Part shown: positions 22,133-34,715 of the stretch, piece after piece
How positions within the stretch are numbered: position 1 is the first letter of the stretch
Layout: every line of letters starts with the position of its first letter
DNA from: Hemicordylus capensis
Lineage: Eukaryota; Chordata; Lepidosauria; Squamata; Cordylidae
Length of the DNA stretch: 64,000 bases
Reading direction: 5' to 3'
Assembly (NCBI RefSeq): GCF_027244095.1
Contig: NC_069657.1
Coordinates: 144,456,857-144,520,856, forward strand
Notes under the pieces: model-generated
Told to the model about the DNA's origin: nothing
Database searches by the model: none
Seen by the model: the letters and a program-made list of their open reading frames with translations, nothing else
Translations under genes and position numbers: made by a program

Positions 22133-23062
22133 TAAGGCCTTAATACTTCTAAGCAAGCTTAAGAAAATAAAACCTATTGTAAAAATGTATCTATATGGTA
22201 CTCCCCAAATAACAGAGTTTTGATAAAATCCAAAAGCTACTATCTGGTAATGCCTTTATCAGGCTAATAAAAACGATACCATGTTGTGAGCAGCCTGGTT
22301 TTGAGTTTTCTGGAAGGCAGAGCAAAGCAAAGCAAAGCAAAAGGGGAGACAGAGGAGAAAAACTGGACATGGTGTCAGAGCCTAAATATCTCTGGTTCAT
22401 AAGAGGCATAAGATGGAGAGCAGAAGGACTTACACAAATGCAGTTTGATTAGCCTCCCTATCTGCAAGAATCTAAATTCAGGATACATGTAGAGCTACAG
22501 GATCACAGTAGCAATATTATCTGTTCTCCCACTTTTAGAGAGTAAACTACTAGAACTGTGCCTGGTGCTATTTAGAGCACACAGGCTCCATGTGTCATGG
22601 TTGTTTGTATTTTAGCTAAGCTAGAGATTAATTTTAGGTGGTATGCTAGATAAAGAATAAAAAGAAACCCCTTTTGGTGGCATTCCCTAGTAGATAGAGG
22701 ATATTCATTTTCTCCTCTTCCCATAAAGTCCCATCTCCAGATGGTAAACTGTCATTTTCTTCCTGTCAAGAGTCACATCAAGGGAGTTAAATGCAGTGCA
22801 TAATTTTTGAGGGATCTTCAAAATGGAGGAATATGACACCTTACTTGCATCCTGAAATTAGTGGTTAACATGATGCACAGTGTATTAGCAGCAGCATGAA
22901 CCACACTGGAGCTGCTGTATAGCCGTAAGGCAAGCCTCAGCCCTATTGAGAATGAGAAGTTCTCATTAGCAGTGCTATTGCAGTTATTCCCATTGTGGCA
23001 AAGGGGAAGAACAGCAGCAATGCATTGGGGCTACCCTATGAGTCCACAGGAGCCCTGGTGCA
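22133..23062. other. OR-2 3' flank; no gene recognised
   Basis: Contains the OR-2 poly(A) signal and AT-rich sequence. A short AGCAA-type purine repeat is at 22320-22341. The piece 22860-23062 resembles 38330-38560 loosely and may be an old repeat. Confidence 0.4.
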
Positions 23063-23818
23063 GTTCTCACTAGGCTTGTACATTTCGCTTCGGGTACAAA
23101 ACGTTTTGTGCCCGAAAATGGCAATTTCAGAGATTTTGTAACCCAAACAAAATCAAGAATTAAAAAATGGAGATTTTTGTTCCAAATCAAAATGAATGTG
23201 TTTCGGACAGAATACTTTGTTCTTTGGAAAAGCATTGCAATTGAAATTGACTTCTCTGACTCTCTCCGCTCCAGCTGAGGCAATGAGTGATTAGCAGAAG
23301 ATAAGATATGCAAAAAGCTGTTGAGTATGAATGGTTTAGTTAAGTATGTGTTGTATTCAGTGCAATTCCAAAGCTCTTGCTAAAAGCCATGGTATAAATT
23401 GTGTGGAGAAGCTTTTCCAGAAGCTGGTTAGGAAAGTTCTGAAATTACACAGGTTTTTCTTTCCAAAGGTTTAGAAAGAATCTCTTGACTTGTTCAGGGG
23501 TCTTTTGAAGAGTTATTTTGTTTTTCTTCTGATTGTTATGAGTTATAGTGGTGTCTAAGTTTTGTTGCCCAAGTTGAGCAGTCTAATGTAATTTAGGCCA
23601 CAATGTAATTTGGTGGGACATGATATCTAAGCCAGTGGTTCACAACTTTTGCCATTGAAGGGACAGGTCATCCACATGGGACTACAGGAGACAAAAGGAG
23701 GGGGGTGGGGAATACCCCTGTCAATCTATTGACATCCCCAAGAATCTTAGTTGCTTCTATCTTTCTTGTAACCATTATCCATGGTTTTGCACTTTCTTAA
23801 ATGCAGTGATGATAAATC

Positions 23819-23900
23819 TGGAACAGCTTCAAATGTTCATTTAAGTGAAGTGGCTACGGCTGACTCCACTTCACTTAAATGAACATTTGAAGCTGTTCCA
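23819..23900. repeat. perfect 35-bp stem hairpin
   Basis: The arms 23819-23853 and 23866-23900 are exact reverse complements (inner end of the left arm TTTAAGTGAAGTGG) around a 12-nt loop CTACGGCTGACT. The hairpin is inside the hAT-like element. The arm sequence is unrelated to the hairpin at 2336-2402. Confidence 0.95.
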
Positions 23901-23914
23901 TAGTTCCAAGGCAG

Positions 23915-24145
23915 TTTTATTTTATTTTTATTTTTATTTTTTTACATTTAATATCCCGCTCTTCCTTCAAGGAGCCCAGGGCGGTGGTAGGTTTCTCCTC
24001 ACAACAACCCTGTGAAGTAGGTTAGGCTGAGAGAAGTGACTGGCCCAGAGTCACCCAGCTAGTATCATGGCTGAATGGGGATTTGAACTCTGGTCTCCCC
24101 GGTCATAGTCCAGCACTCTAACCACTACACCACACTGGCTCATTG
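23915..24145 (-). mobile_element. tRNA-derived SINE (type A)
   Basis: A reverse copy of the SINE at 190-420: an AT-rich tail at 23915-23955, 'ccctgtgaagtaggttaggc', and the head 'ccagcactctaaccactaca' at the right. Confidence 0.8.
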
Positions 24146-25167
24146 GTCTATCTTGCTATCTCAAATGACATGTGGTCACTGTTCCATGGAGAGGGAGTGT
24201 TTTTTACTGAAAGATTGCTTGAATCCACAAATGCATTGTGCTGCTGTGCTAGTGCCACAGGGACAGGCTCCTGCCCGCTGCAAAATTCTCAAATTAAATG
24301 TCATAGTTGTTCATCATTCTCTTCACTCTTTCAACTTGTTTATGTGGGGCTTCAGGGGCAAAACAGTGGGTTGGGTGGCAGTGCCCCAAGGGTGGTGCAC
24401 CCAGATTCCAAATAGGGCAAAGGGCTGATTTCTTAGGAATTTTTGAGGTTTGCGCATCTTTAAGATTTCCCCCCATAAGAAATAATGGAGGTTTCAGCAG
24501 CCCCATAACTCCACTTGGGTGGCACTGGGATGGCCCAAAGTGAGTGGTGGTGTAGTGCACAGAGGGTGCCAACCACCCCACTGGATTGCTAACCCATTGG
24601 GGTACTGGGCTTTGTTGTTTCTGAGGTGTTGAGTTTAGATTCTCTGGTAGAAAATGAGATTTTTAATGAAAAACCATGAATCCACTTTCATATGCTACTA
24701 GAGAATTGACTCTCAGAACACCTCTAGAACAACAAAACCCTGTACTTCATGGGTTGGCAACCCATGTGGGTGGTTGGCACCCTATGTGCACTACACTGCC
24801 ACTTACTCTGGGCCACCCCAGTGCCCCTCAAGTGGAGTTATGGGACTGCAGAAACCTCCATTATACCCTATGAGGAAAATCTGAAAGACACATAACTTCA
24901 TTAATTCTTTAAAAATCAGCCCTTTGCCAAACTCCTCTGAAAAAATTGTGGTAGCTTCCTTGTACCAACTGGGCACTACCACCAACCACACTCCACTCTG
25001 GGCCACATCTCCCTGCCCCACATGAATCTATACTTTTCCTGCAACCTCCATCATACCCTATGGGGAAAATCTGAAAGACGTGCAAACTTCAAAAATTAAC
25101 CAAAAATCAGCAGTTTGCCCAATTCCTTTGAAATTTTTGTGGTAGCTTCCACACATTGGGTACTAGA

Positions 25168-25392
25168 GCCCCTGGTGGCGCAGTGGTAAAACTGCCGCCC
25201 TGTAACCAGAAGGTTACAAGTTCGATCCTGACCAGGGGCTCAAGGTTGACTCAGCCTTCTATCCTTCCGAGGTTGGTAAAATGAGTACCCAGAATGTTGG
25301 GGGCAATATGCTAAATCATTGTAAACCGCTTATAGAGCTTCGGCTATAGAGCGGTATATAAATGTAAGTGCTATTGCTATTGCTATTGCTAT
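25168..25392 (+). mobile_element. Sauria-type SINE, complete copy
   Basis: The tRNA-like head GAGCCCCTGGTGGCGCAGTG, B-box-like AAGTTCGATCCTG, and a tail 'gtatataaatgtaagtgcta' followed by TTGCTA repeats (Bov-B-like 3' end). Confidence 0.9.
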
Positions 25393-25635
25393 GACCCCCA
25401 CCCACTTCTTTGACCATGTGACCCATTTTAAAATCTGAATTAATTCGAATTCTGATTAGGATTAATTTGGATACAAAACAAAATTGGGGTGATTCGGAAG
25501 GCTTAATTTAAGACAAAATACAAAATGGGGTTGATTTGGATATGGTACAAATCAAAACAGAAATAATACAAAACGCACAACCCTAGTTCTCACCAACACC
25601 AGTACACTGCACATCATGTTGGCCACCATCTTGTA

Positions 25636-26190
25636 GGGATGTGCAAACCAGTTTGATGTCGAGCAAGTATGACATCGAACCAGATTGGTTTGACAGCTTG
25701 ATATTGAGCTGTACCACCTGCCCCCCTGGTTTGGCTCAGCATCAGACCGAACTTGTGAACCACCCCCCACCAGCCATGTGGGGGATGGTTCATGAGCTTT
25801 TTTGCTTAATTTTTTTAAAAAGTTTTTTTTTGGTATTTACCACCTCTGGGGGACTTTTCCAAGGCTGTGTGTGTGTGTGTGTGTGTGTAGGTACCCCCTC
25901 CCCCGCGGACCTCCATTATGGTTCAAATAGCCCTCTTCATGTGGTCTTCAGCCCGTTCCGGGCCTCACCTCTGTCTCAGCAGCCATTTTGGAGGCTGCCG
26001 TGCATACCCAATGGGACTCTGAGTGGCTGAGTAAAAAAAAAAATTTCTTTACCAAAAAAGCTCACAAACCCCCCTGAACCAAAACAAACCTGGGAGGTGT
26101 TCAAAGGGGTGATGGACTGAACTGGCCCGGTCTGGTTTGAGTCCAGTTCAGACTCAGACCGAACCAGGTCTGCCAGTTTTATGCACACCC
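25636..26190. mobile_element. hAT-like MITE
   Basis: A 555-bp element with a perfect 8-bp duplication ATCTTGTA (25628-25635 and 26191-26198). The ends are GGGATGTGCAAACC and, in reverse complement, GGGTGTGCATAAAAC. It contains a (GT)n run at about 25866-25888 and the 'gaaccagtttgg'-type internal repeats typical of this group. It carries no protein. Confidence 0.85.
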
Positions 26191-26364
26191 ATCTTGTACC
26201 TAGTGAGGGTAATCAAATTCAGTGTGCATAACTCTTCCTGCACTCCATCTTAAGCCTCTGATGAACTGCAAACTTTTGAAACCTGCTATGATGCCCAGTC
26301 TTTTGCTTTGTCATCCAGCCTGTTCTCAGTTTAGTGTGATTTTCATTAGTCCTAATACAAGTCT

Positions 26365-26805
26365 TATAAGACTATAAGGCTATGCACATGACTGGGCAGG
26401 AGGGCAGGTGGGGCTGGGGGAAGGCAGAGATGGACGTACCTTTCCTCCAGATGATTTTTTTATCCTTCCTTTGGCACACTGCTGTGTGCCCACATAATCC
26501 ATGCTGCTCCCAGCAACATGGATCACTGGAGGCTGAGACAACGAGTCCCACCTTCCAGGAATCCCACAATGCACTGCATGACAAGTGTGGTGCACTGGGG
26601 AACTCCCCCATGAGTTGGGTGCTTTAGGCATGCAGCTCGAGCATGCACACAACCCCGGCGCCCTTATACCTTAAAGGCCGGAAGGGGAGGATTGGGCTAC
26701 CCACGAGGCCAGCACCAGGATCACGCTTGATCCTGGCAGTTCTCACAGGCAGCCAAAACCAGGCTGGGCTGCTCTAGCCTGGTTTTGGCTGCTTGTATGC
26801 AGCCA
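26365..26805. mobile_element. unclassified non-autonomous DNA element, copy 1
   Basis: A related copy is at 36440-36870: 'cctccagaaatcccacaatgc' corresponds to 'ttccaggaatcccacaatgc', 'gtggtgcactgggg' to 'gtggtgcattggga', and 'ctctggg' positions follow. The ends are AGGCTATGCACATGA and a weakly matching inverted end. No transposase and no confident target duplication were found. Confidence 0.5.
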
Positions 26806-26810
26806 AATTA

Positions 26811-28003
26811 GAGTGGATTCATGGTGTTTCATTGAAAATCTCATTTGCTATCAGATTCCAAACTCAGAATACCTCAGAAACAACAGAACCCTGTCCCCCA
26901 TGGGTTAGAAACCCATGGGGGTGGTTGGCACCCTATGTGCACTACACTACCACTTGCTCTGGGCCACCCCAGCACCCCCCAAGTGCACTTATGGGGCTGC
27001 TGAAAGCTCCATTATACCTTATGAGGAAAAACCTTAAAGACGCGTAAACTTCAACAATTCCCCAAAAATCAGCCCTCTGCCCAAATCCTTTGAAAAAAAT
27101 TCAGGTAGCTTCCTTGCCCCTACCTGGCACTACCACCAACCCCACACTGCTCTAGGCCACCCCTTTGCCCCCGATGTGAAGCTATACATTTGCTGACACC
27201 TCCATGCTTCTTTATGGAGAAAAACCTTAAAGACGCGTAAACTTCAAAAATCACTTATAAATAATCCCTTTGCCCAATTCCTTTCAAATAATTCTGATAG
27301 CTTCCTTGCCCACCCTAGGAACTACCACCCACCACACTGCACTCTACGACACCCCTTTCCCCCGACATGAAGCTATACATTTGCTGCAATCCTAATTATT
27401 CTCTATGAGGAATACAAAAATACTTTAACAATTCACCAATAATCAGAGGAGTGTCCAATTGCCTTGGGATTTTTTGGGTGGTAGGCACCCCTGTTTGTCT
27501 ACCACCTACCCTGCTTTTGTGCCCCTAGGAGCTCCACAATAGGGGATATGTACTTGTTTGTGTCCCATTATACTCTATGAGAAAAATAATTAAAAATATT
27601 TCAAATATTCATAAAAAATCATAGGGGTGTCTGATTGCTTCAGGGTTTGCATGGTTGTTGGCACTCATGGGTGCTCCACAATAAGGAATAATGGCCTGGT
27701 TCGAGTCCCATTATATCCTATGAGAAAAAATAAAAATAATTCTCAAAAATTCATAAAAAATCGTACGAGTGTCCGATTGCTTTGGGGTTTGGGTGACAGG
27801 TACCCCTGGGTGTCAGCTACCATCCTACAAATTTTCAGGTGTCAAAACCAATCCACACAGGTCCGAACCGGTCCAAACCGGTTTGGATCCGAACCAAACC
27901 AGGGGGTGGTTCGGACAAAACCAAAACCGAACCACCCCCTCCTGGTTCGGACCCAGTTCGGATCCGAACCAAACCGGGTTAACCGGTTGTGTGCACATCC
28001 TTA
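26811..28003. mobile_element. hAT-like element, right end only
   Basis: It ends TTGTGTGCACATCCTTA at 28003, the inverted form of the TAAGGATGTGCAC-type hAT end, preceded by 'ggttcggatccgaacc'-type repeats. Internal blocks match 24580-25130 and 62930-63530. The left end cannot be located. It abuts the copia element, so it either inserted into copia or truncated it. Confidence 0.6.
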
Positions 28004-29821
28004 ACCTAGACGTGAAAACTGCATTCTTGCATGGTGAACTGGAAGAGGACATTTACATGCAACAACCACCAGGTTTCTTAGAGAAAGGCAAAGAGGACTA
28101 TGTATGCAAACTGCAAAAGAGCATTTACGGTTTAAAACAAGCTGCCAGAGCATAGAATATAAAACTGAATGATATGCTGCTTCAAGCAAACTTCAAAAGA
28201 AGCAACCCGGATCCCTGTCTATACACGAGATGCATAGATGGCAAGTGGACTTACATTTTGGCGTATGTTGATGATTTGATTCTTGCCTATGAAAATCCAG
28301 ATGACAGCAAGGAAATGATGCATCATCTGATCAGAGAAGTGGAAGTCAAGCAACTTGGCAACATTGCACACTACTTGGGCATTCAAGTACAAAGAGAGAA
28401 AGATGGAAGTTTCCTCATCAACCAAGAACAGAAAATTAAAGACCTGATAAACTTGCTCAGACTGGAAAATGCTAATCCTACACCAACTCCAATGGAAGTG
28501 AACTACATAAAGCAAGAAGATCAAACTGAGCCACTATCTGACAACCATAGATATTGTGAAGCATTGGGTAAGCTTTTATACATTAGTACACTCACTAGGC
28601 CAGATATTAGCACAGCAGTTGGCTTACTTTGTAGAAAGACTGCATCACCAACAGTCAAGGACTGGAATGCAGTTAAAGGACTTGTTAAGTACCTAAAGGG
28701 TACTGCACACTTTAAGCTCAAGCTGCCAGCTAATAGTCAACCAAAACTAGAAGCATACGTAGATGCAGACTGGGGTTCAGATATAACAGAAAGGAAATCC
28801 ACCAGTGGTTACATAATTTTCTATGGAGATGGAGCAATAAGCTTGTCAAGCAGAAAGCAAGACATAGTAGCATCATCAACCACTGAAGAAGAATATGTAT
28901 CGGCTGCACAGGGCTGTCACGAAATACAATGGCTGTGTCAACTACTGAAGGACCTAGGTACAGATGTACCACAGCCCATACCAGTGTATGAAGACAACCA
29001 AAGCTGCATTCAACTCTCCAGACAAGAATCCCCCTCCCCTTGTCCTCGTGCGGAGGGGAGGGAGTTTGTCCCAGCCCGGCTCCGCACGAGGCACAAGAAG
29101 CAGCCTGATTGGCCGAACTTGTAAAGGGGCGTGGTTTCGGCAGCAATGCGGCTGATCTACGCCCCACTCTTCAGTTCGCTCTCGGCTCTCGGCTGGGAAG
29201 GAGCTCTCTTGTCGAGCTCCTTCCTCTGGAGACTTGGGGTTGGGTTCACCCGGGAGCGGGCGCGGCTGCTATTCAGTGGTACCTTCAGGTCCGCTGAGGT
29301 GGCTATAGGTTAGGCGAGTCCTCAGGCCGTTGCGGAGGTCACTGCGGAGCCGGCGGCTTGTCGGCGTTTGCGGCGTCGGCTGCTCCAGCGCTGGGCCTTT
29401 TCGCGGCCTTTTCTGGCGTCCCTACTCGTTGCAGCATTCGGATTCACTACAAGGGCTTTTGCCCTGGGTTTGTCTGGTGGCCCTTAGTAGGCCAGGGGGG
29501 GCGGCACTTGGCTACGGCCTGTACAGGTGTAGTCCAGGTGTGGCCTTTGGGGTGATCTTTTCCCTCTTTATTTTTCCCTCTCCTCTCCTTGGTTAGCATT
29601 GCTAGTGCTTTGGAAGCCCCTCAGGGTGGACTTCGGGCTTTAAGCTCATTGGGCTCAGTCTTGTTTTACTGGGTACTGTGTTTGCTGGGGGCTTTTCTTG
29701 GGGTTTGTAGCCCTGTGGGGGGGGGGGCAGCTGGGCCCCTATTTGGTCCAGCTTGCAACTTCGTTTTCTTTCATCAGAGCCAATAAAGGGTCCTCTTCCT
29801 TTAGGGGGTTAGGCCTGGGGG

Positions 29822-31415
29822 GTGCCTTTATTCTTTGGGTATTTGTGTGTGGAGGTTAACCCAGGACCCAGCTCCAATATGCCCAGAAAGGCTAAAGAGA
29901 AAAAAGGGGGGCGGCCCATCCGGCAGCCCAAGAGGCCTGCTCCTCCGCTGTCTTCCTCGGACGAGGATGATGAAGAAATGACGCTTATTAGGGGCCTAAT
30001 TGGTAGGATGGAGGCATTGGAAAAGGCCCACGGTGCTCCTTCCGATAAGGGTGCTGGTCCTTCTGGTGTGTGTGGGGTGTTCCGCCTCCTAACCAGGGGG
30101 TCTGCCAGGAATTAGTTATTGAAATCACTTTCTAGCAGGTTGGAAGCGCTGGAGAAAGGGGGGGGGCGCCGGCCCGGCACCTCCCTCAGAGCCTGAGGAT
30201 CCAACCACATCTAGCGGCCCGGTTCCAGGACGGCCTGCTCCTGTGTTGCCACTGCTGTCGCCTGAGGATGCGGTTCTGTTGCTGCCTTCACCGTCGCTTC
30301 CTCCACCTGCTGCGCTCGTTGACCCGCCGCCTGTGGATCCCATCGTGCCTGTGGCCCCGGGTGAGCCAGCAGCACCTACACCTCCCAGCAGCACCAGCCA
30401 GTTGCCCTCTATGCCCTGGCCGATGCCTGCCTCTGGGAGCTGGGGACCAACCCCATATTGGTCCCCTTATACACATCCTTGGGGTATGGGTTTTCTGTTT
30501 GCTTTCCCAGGGGTCACTGCCGGCCTTCAGGGCACAGCGGAACGGGTGTGGATGGGCAACGTGCCCTCTGGAAATCCAGTAGTTCCTCCTGCGGGAGCTG
30601 TCCCCAACCCGGTCCCGGCCACTGGGGGACAACCGGGTTACTACCCTATGGGGATACTCCCATCTGGGCACCATGCCCCTTATGGGGGTATGGGGCTTCC
30701 GCTTGGGGATCACTTATTACCTGTCACCAAAGAAAAGATTCTTAAAGGGGAATATGAGGACACTTTCAATCTCCTTTTCCGGGAGCTGGAAGTACAGCAC
30801 AAGGAAGGGGAGTCCTGTAAGGATCACGAAGTAACTAAGCGCAAGCCAGTGGAGAAGACCTAGAACAACTGGTTATCAGGCTTCACCATTTATATGGGCG
30901 TGATAGTGCAGGAACAGCCTGCCCGTGGCCCGGCGCTATTGAAATATATGGACATAATCCACCGAGCTGTGTCCGATTTTGCCGGATCCTCTTGGATCCG
31001 CTATGATGAGAGTTTTCGCATGCGGGCCGCTTTGGATCCTTCTCTGCCATGGGATGCTCCCCTCCAGGAACTGTGGCTGGTGATTATGTCCCCGGCCCGC
31101 CCCGTTGATGGGGACCGGTCGGATAGTGGACATCTATTGTCCAGGTCGGCGGGTGTTTTGCCTGCGGCTGGGGCGGGCCAGCAGTGGGTTCAACCCCACC
31201 TGGTCTGTTGGGAATATAACACCAATGGTAAGTGTTCCCGGTCCCCCTGTCATTTCAAGCATGCCTGCGGCGTTTGTAGGGCAAAGCATCCAAGTTCCGC
31301 CTGCCCTAGGTCCAAGTTTGGTAGTCCTGGGTCCAAGTTCCGACCCGGCAACAGCAGGAAGGGTGCCCCTCCCCCACCCCCTGCGGGTAAAGGGGCCCAG
31401 CCCCATCAGGCTTGA
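29822..31415 (+). pseudogene. Ngaro Gag-like region
   Basis: A fossil. The first part (29822-30115) is lysine/proline-rich with an acidic SSSDEDDEEM stretch. The middle (30243-30863) is proline-rich. The last part (30894-31415) has a Cys/His cluster, CSRSPCHFKHACGVC, like a zinc knuckle, as expected at the end of Gag in this group. Assignment is by position and composition. Confidence 0.6.
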
Positions 31416-32439
31416 GGTCCTGGAGCGTTTGCTCCAGGACTATCCTGATCGGTCGGCTGCTGCTTATTTAAGCCAAGGTTTCAGGGAAGGGTTTAGGATC
31501 CCTTCTTCTGCCTGGCGGGGGCTTAGTAGCCCTCGTAATCTTAAGTCTGTTGTGGGCAAGGAACATGTGGTTCTTAAAAAAATTGATAAGGAGGTAGCTG
31601 CGGGTAGGGTGTTGGGTCCGTTTGATAGCCCTCCCTTTCCCCGTTTGAGGGTTTCACCATTGGGGGTGGTCCCCAAGAAGGTGCCCAGTGAATTTCGGTT
31701 AATTTACCACCTTTCTCACCCCCGGGGGTCGTCTGTTAATGACGGCATCCCAGATAGCCTGTGTTCTGTGTGATACACGTCTTTTGATGAGGCTGTTAGG
31801 GTGGTTAGGAGCATGGAAACGGGGGCTCTTATGGATAAGTGTGATATTGAGTCTGCCTTCCACCTGCTGCCCGTTCACCCAGATGATTTCGAGCTGTTGG
31901 GCTTCACTTTTGCGGGACGGTTTTATTTTGACTGAGCCCTGCCCATGTGTTGCTCTATTTCTTGTGCGGCGTTTGAGGCGTTCAGCACTTTTTTGGAATG
32001 GGCTGTTAGGTGTCGGGCGGGCCTCCTATCCACTGCTCACTTCCTAGATGATTTTCTTTTCATTGGGAGGGGCTATTCCAGGGAATGCCATCACTTACTT
32101 TGCTCCTTCACGGAGCTGGCAGAGGAGCTGGGGGTTCCTTTGGCGAAAGACAAGACCGCGGTTCCCGCCACACAGCTCTCCATTTGGGGGATTGAGCTGG
32201 ATTCAGTTGTGGGCTGCTCCAGGTTGCCTCAGGTGAAGCTGTCGGCCCTCCTGGAACTAGTTAGGGCATTAGGGCGGGCCTGTAAGGTTACCCTGAGAGA
32301 GCTGCAGGTGGTAGTGGTGCATCTTAACTTCGCTTGCAGGGTTGTGGCCCCTGGCTGGGCTTTCCTGCAGCGGCTGTGTGACCTGATGGTAGGCCTCCGG
32401 GCCTCCCATCACAGGGTTAGGATCATGGAGGGCGCATGA
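31415..32439 (+). pseudogene. Ngaro reverse transcriptase
   Basis: A fossil RT. Recognised from the block VVPKKVPSEFRLIYHLSHPR and the active-site-like FLDDFLFIG motif, both in the style of DIRS/Ngaro RTs (FLDD rather than YADD). Broken. Confidence 0.75.
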
Positions 32440-32484
32440 GCCGACCTGGCCCTGTGGGAATCTTTCCTTCTGGGTTTTAACGGG

Positions 32485-32925
32485 GTGGCTTTCTGGAGAA
32501 GCGAACAGCTGGTTGAAGCTGATCTGCAAGTCCATTCCGATGCAGCAGGGGGTGTAGGTTTTGGGGTCTATTTCAGGGGCCGCTGGTGTGCGGCTCGCTG
32601 GCCTGTTGAGTGGTTAGAGCAGGGACTGGGTAGGGACCTGACTTTCTTGGAGCTCTTTCCTATCGTTGTAGCAGTCTATATCTGGGCTGACGAGTCTTCC
32701 AACGCGTCTGTTCGTTTCTGGTGTGACAACCAGGCTGTAGTGCAGGTCATTAACACACAAACTTCCCATTCTCGGAGGGTTATGGGGTTGGTGAGAGCCC
32801 TGGTGTTGCAGTGCCTCTGGGCTAACATCCTGTTCCGGTCCCAGCACGTTCCTGGAGCCCGTAATGACATAGCTGATGCTCTGTCTCATTTTCAGTTAAA
32901 CAGGTTCAGAGAGTTAGCGCCCTAG
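32485..32925 (+). pseudogene. Ngaro RNase H
   Basis: A fossil RNase H domain: VHSDAAGGVGFGVYF at the start, then LTFLELFPIVVAV, FWCDNQAVVQVIN and the closing HVPGARNDIADALSH, which is the canonical end of a retroelement RNase H. Confidence 0.85.
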
Positions 32926-32960
32926 GCGGCAATGCACCCGGATCCTATGCCAGCCTTTCT

Positions 32961-33880
32961 ATGGCAGCTTGGCAGTTGGAGGCACAACAGGCCATAGCGG
33001 CGTCTCTGGCGCCCAGCACCAGAGCCAACTACACATCTAAAATTCAGGCCTTTTCCCTCTTTCGGAGAACTGAAGGTTTGGAGGAGGTTTGGCCTGTTCC
33101 AGTGAGTCAGCTGCAGCAGTTCCTGGTGCTCTTGCATAGAGCCAGGCGGGCTGTGTCCACTTTAGGGGGCTATCTGGCCGCCTTGGCCTTTGAAGCTCAG
33201 GTTAGGGGAGTTAGTGACTTCTCCTCCGATCCTCGGGTGAGGAGTATGCTCGAGGGCTGGGCTAGGGGGGAACCAGTGACTCTAGACGCCCATTCACTTT
33301 AGATTTGGTTGCCACGGTGCTGCGGTGCTTCGAGGCGTGCTGTGCTGGGCCTTGCGAGGTGGCCCTCTTCCAGGCGGTGATCTTGGTCGCCTTTTTTGGC
33401 GCGTTTCATCCAGGGGAACTGTTGCCATGAAGCAGGGGCTCCCCGCGGGAGCGCTGTTTACAATTCTCTAACTTGCCATTTAGTGACGGGGAGGCTCAGC
33501 TGTTCCTCCGTCGTTCTAAGACGTATCAGCATGGTAAGGGGCAGTTGGTGCACATAGCGGCGGCCACTGACCCTCTCGTGTGTCCGGTAATCACCTTGAG
33601 GCATTACCTGGAGCTGGGGCCTGCTCCTGGGAGGTGTCTGTTTGTCCATTTGGACCAGACCCCTCTTACCCAGTACCAATTCCTAACGGTGGTACGGAAG
33701 GCTTTGAGTGCGGCAGGGGTTCCATTGGAGGGGCTTACATTGCACTCCTTTCAGATCGGGGCAGCTACTACTGCTGCCCAGTTGGGCCTTCAAGAGGCTG
33801 TGGTGCGGAGAATCGGCCAGTGGAAGTCTGTGGCGGTCAGGCACTATGTACGCGGACAGCGGGCGTTATTATCTGTCATT
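32961..33880 (+). pseudogene. Ngaro tyrosine recombinase
   Basis: A fossil tyrosine recombinase. The N-terminal SAM-like region (32961-33302: LAPSTRANYTSKIQAFSLF) and the catalytic half (33473-33880: LFLRRSKTYQ, TLHSFQIGAAT, IGQWKSVAVRHYVR) are both recognisable. This enzyme, rather than an integrase, defines the DIRS order. Broken. Confidence 0.8.
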
Positions 33881-34256
33881 GATCTTTTTCTTCTCTTTTG
33901 GCAGGTGCTGGTGGAGCAGCGGCTCCGGTACGGGTCCTGGTTTGTGGCCATTCTCTGGTCTTCTGGGCCTTCAAGTGGACCAGCATCTCCCACTGGGGTT
34001 CACAATTGGGGTTTGGGCGGAGGGCCTCAGTGTATTGGTTGGGCATGCGGGGCATGCTGTGGAATTAGCTGCTTCCCGCCATTAGGGATCATCTAGCTAG
34101 ATTTCCCTTGCCCGATGCTCTCGTCCTGCATTTGGGTGAGAATTAGGCTGGCGGACTGGCCTGTCCATTGTGCAGCAAGCCGCCTCCGATTTGGCCGTAT
34201 TGCGCAAGTGGATGCCTGGGGTTCGCATTCTCTGGGTTAATTGGCTCTAACGCAGG

Positions 34257-34532
34257 GTGTGGCGTGGCACTCATAATGGGCTGGGCTTGGAAAAAGCCCG
34301 GCGTAAGGTCTCGGCTGCCATCGGTAAGTTGGTGATGGCGGCCGGAGGGGTCATTGTTTGGCAGCCGGATTTGGCTGCTCGCTTCCCCGAATTATATCGC
34401 CCGGATGGTGTTCATCTTTCTGAAGCCGGTTGCGACTTGTATTTGCACAATATACGGAGTGGGCTTGCTGCACTCTTGGAAGGTATGGGGCATGGAGGTC
34501 AACCAATAGCTGACCTCCCTGGGTGGCAGTAA
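34257..34532 (+). pseudogene. SGNH-hydrolase-like domain of the Ngaro element
   Basis: A fossil. The stretch ends in RPDGVHLSEAGCDLYL, matching the D-x-x-H catalytic block of SGNH/GDSL hydrolases (DGVHLS), and follows the recombinase as in Ngaro elements that carry this extra domain. The upstream stretch (about 34150-34250, ending in a readable VRILWVNW) may hold the first blocks of the fold. Confidence 0.65.
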
Positions 34533-34715
34533 CAGTGTGGGCTAAGGGGTAAGTGGCTGGTATAGAGTATCAGTGAGCACCCTTGGATATTTAAAGGTGG
34601 ATTGGTCAATCGCTCCTTTGTGGCCTGTGCGGCACGGGGAGAAATTGATTGCCATGAAACCTGCTTAAGGATTTCACCAACCTTTGGGCTGTGCGGTCGG
34701 GGGGGTGGGGGGCGT

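Larger units (their letters stand above)
23071..25585. mobile_element. hAT-like non-autonomous transposon with two SINE insertions
   Basis: A perfect 8-bp target duplication GTTCTCAC flanks it (23063-23070 and 25586-25593). The ends are TAGGCTTGTACATTTCG on the left and, reverse-complemented, TAGGGTTGTGCGTTTTG on the right. The interior has AT-rich 'acaaaacg/aattcgg' sequence and no transposase. A type A SINE (23915-24145), a Sauria SINE (25168-25392) and a perfect hairpin (23819-23900) lie inside. The internal 'ggttggcaccctatgtgcactacac' block recurs at 26915 and 63000, so these share a family. Confidence 0.85.

Noticed and set aside
25641-26030. 129-codon open frame
   Set aside because: It spans a (GT)n repeat translated as alternating Val-Cys and lies in a hAT-like MITE.
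29109-29786. Open frames at the left of the Ngaro element as host genes
   Set aside because: They overlap in different frames in GC-rich sequence before the Gag-like region and match no protein.
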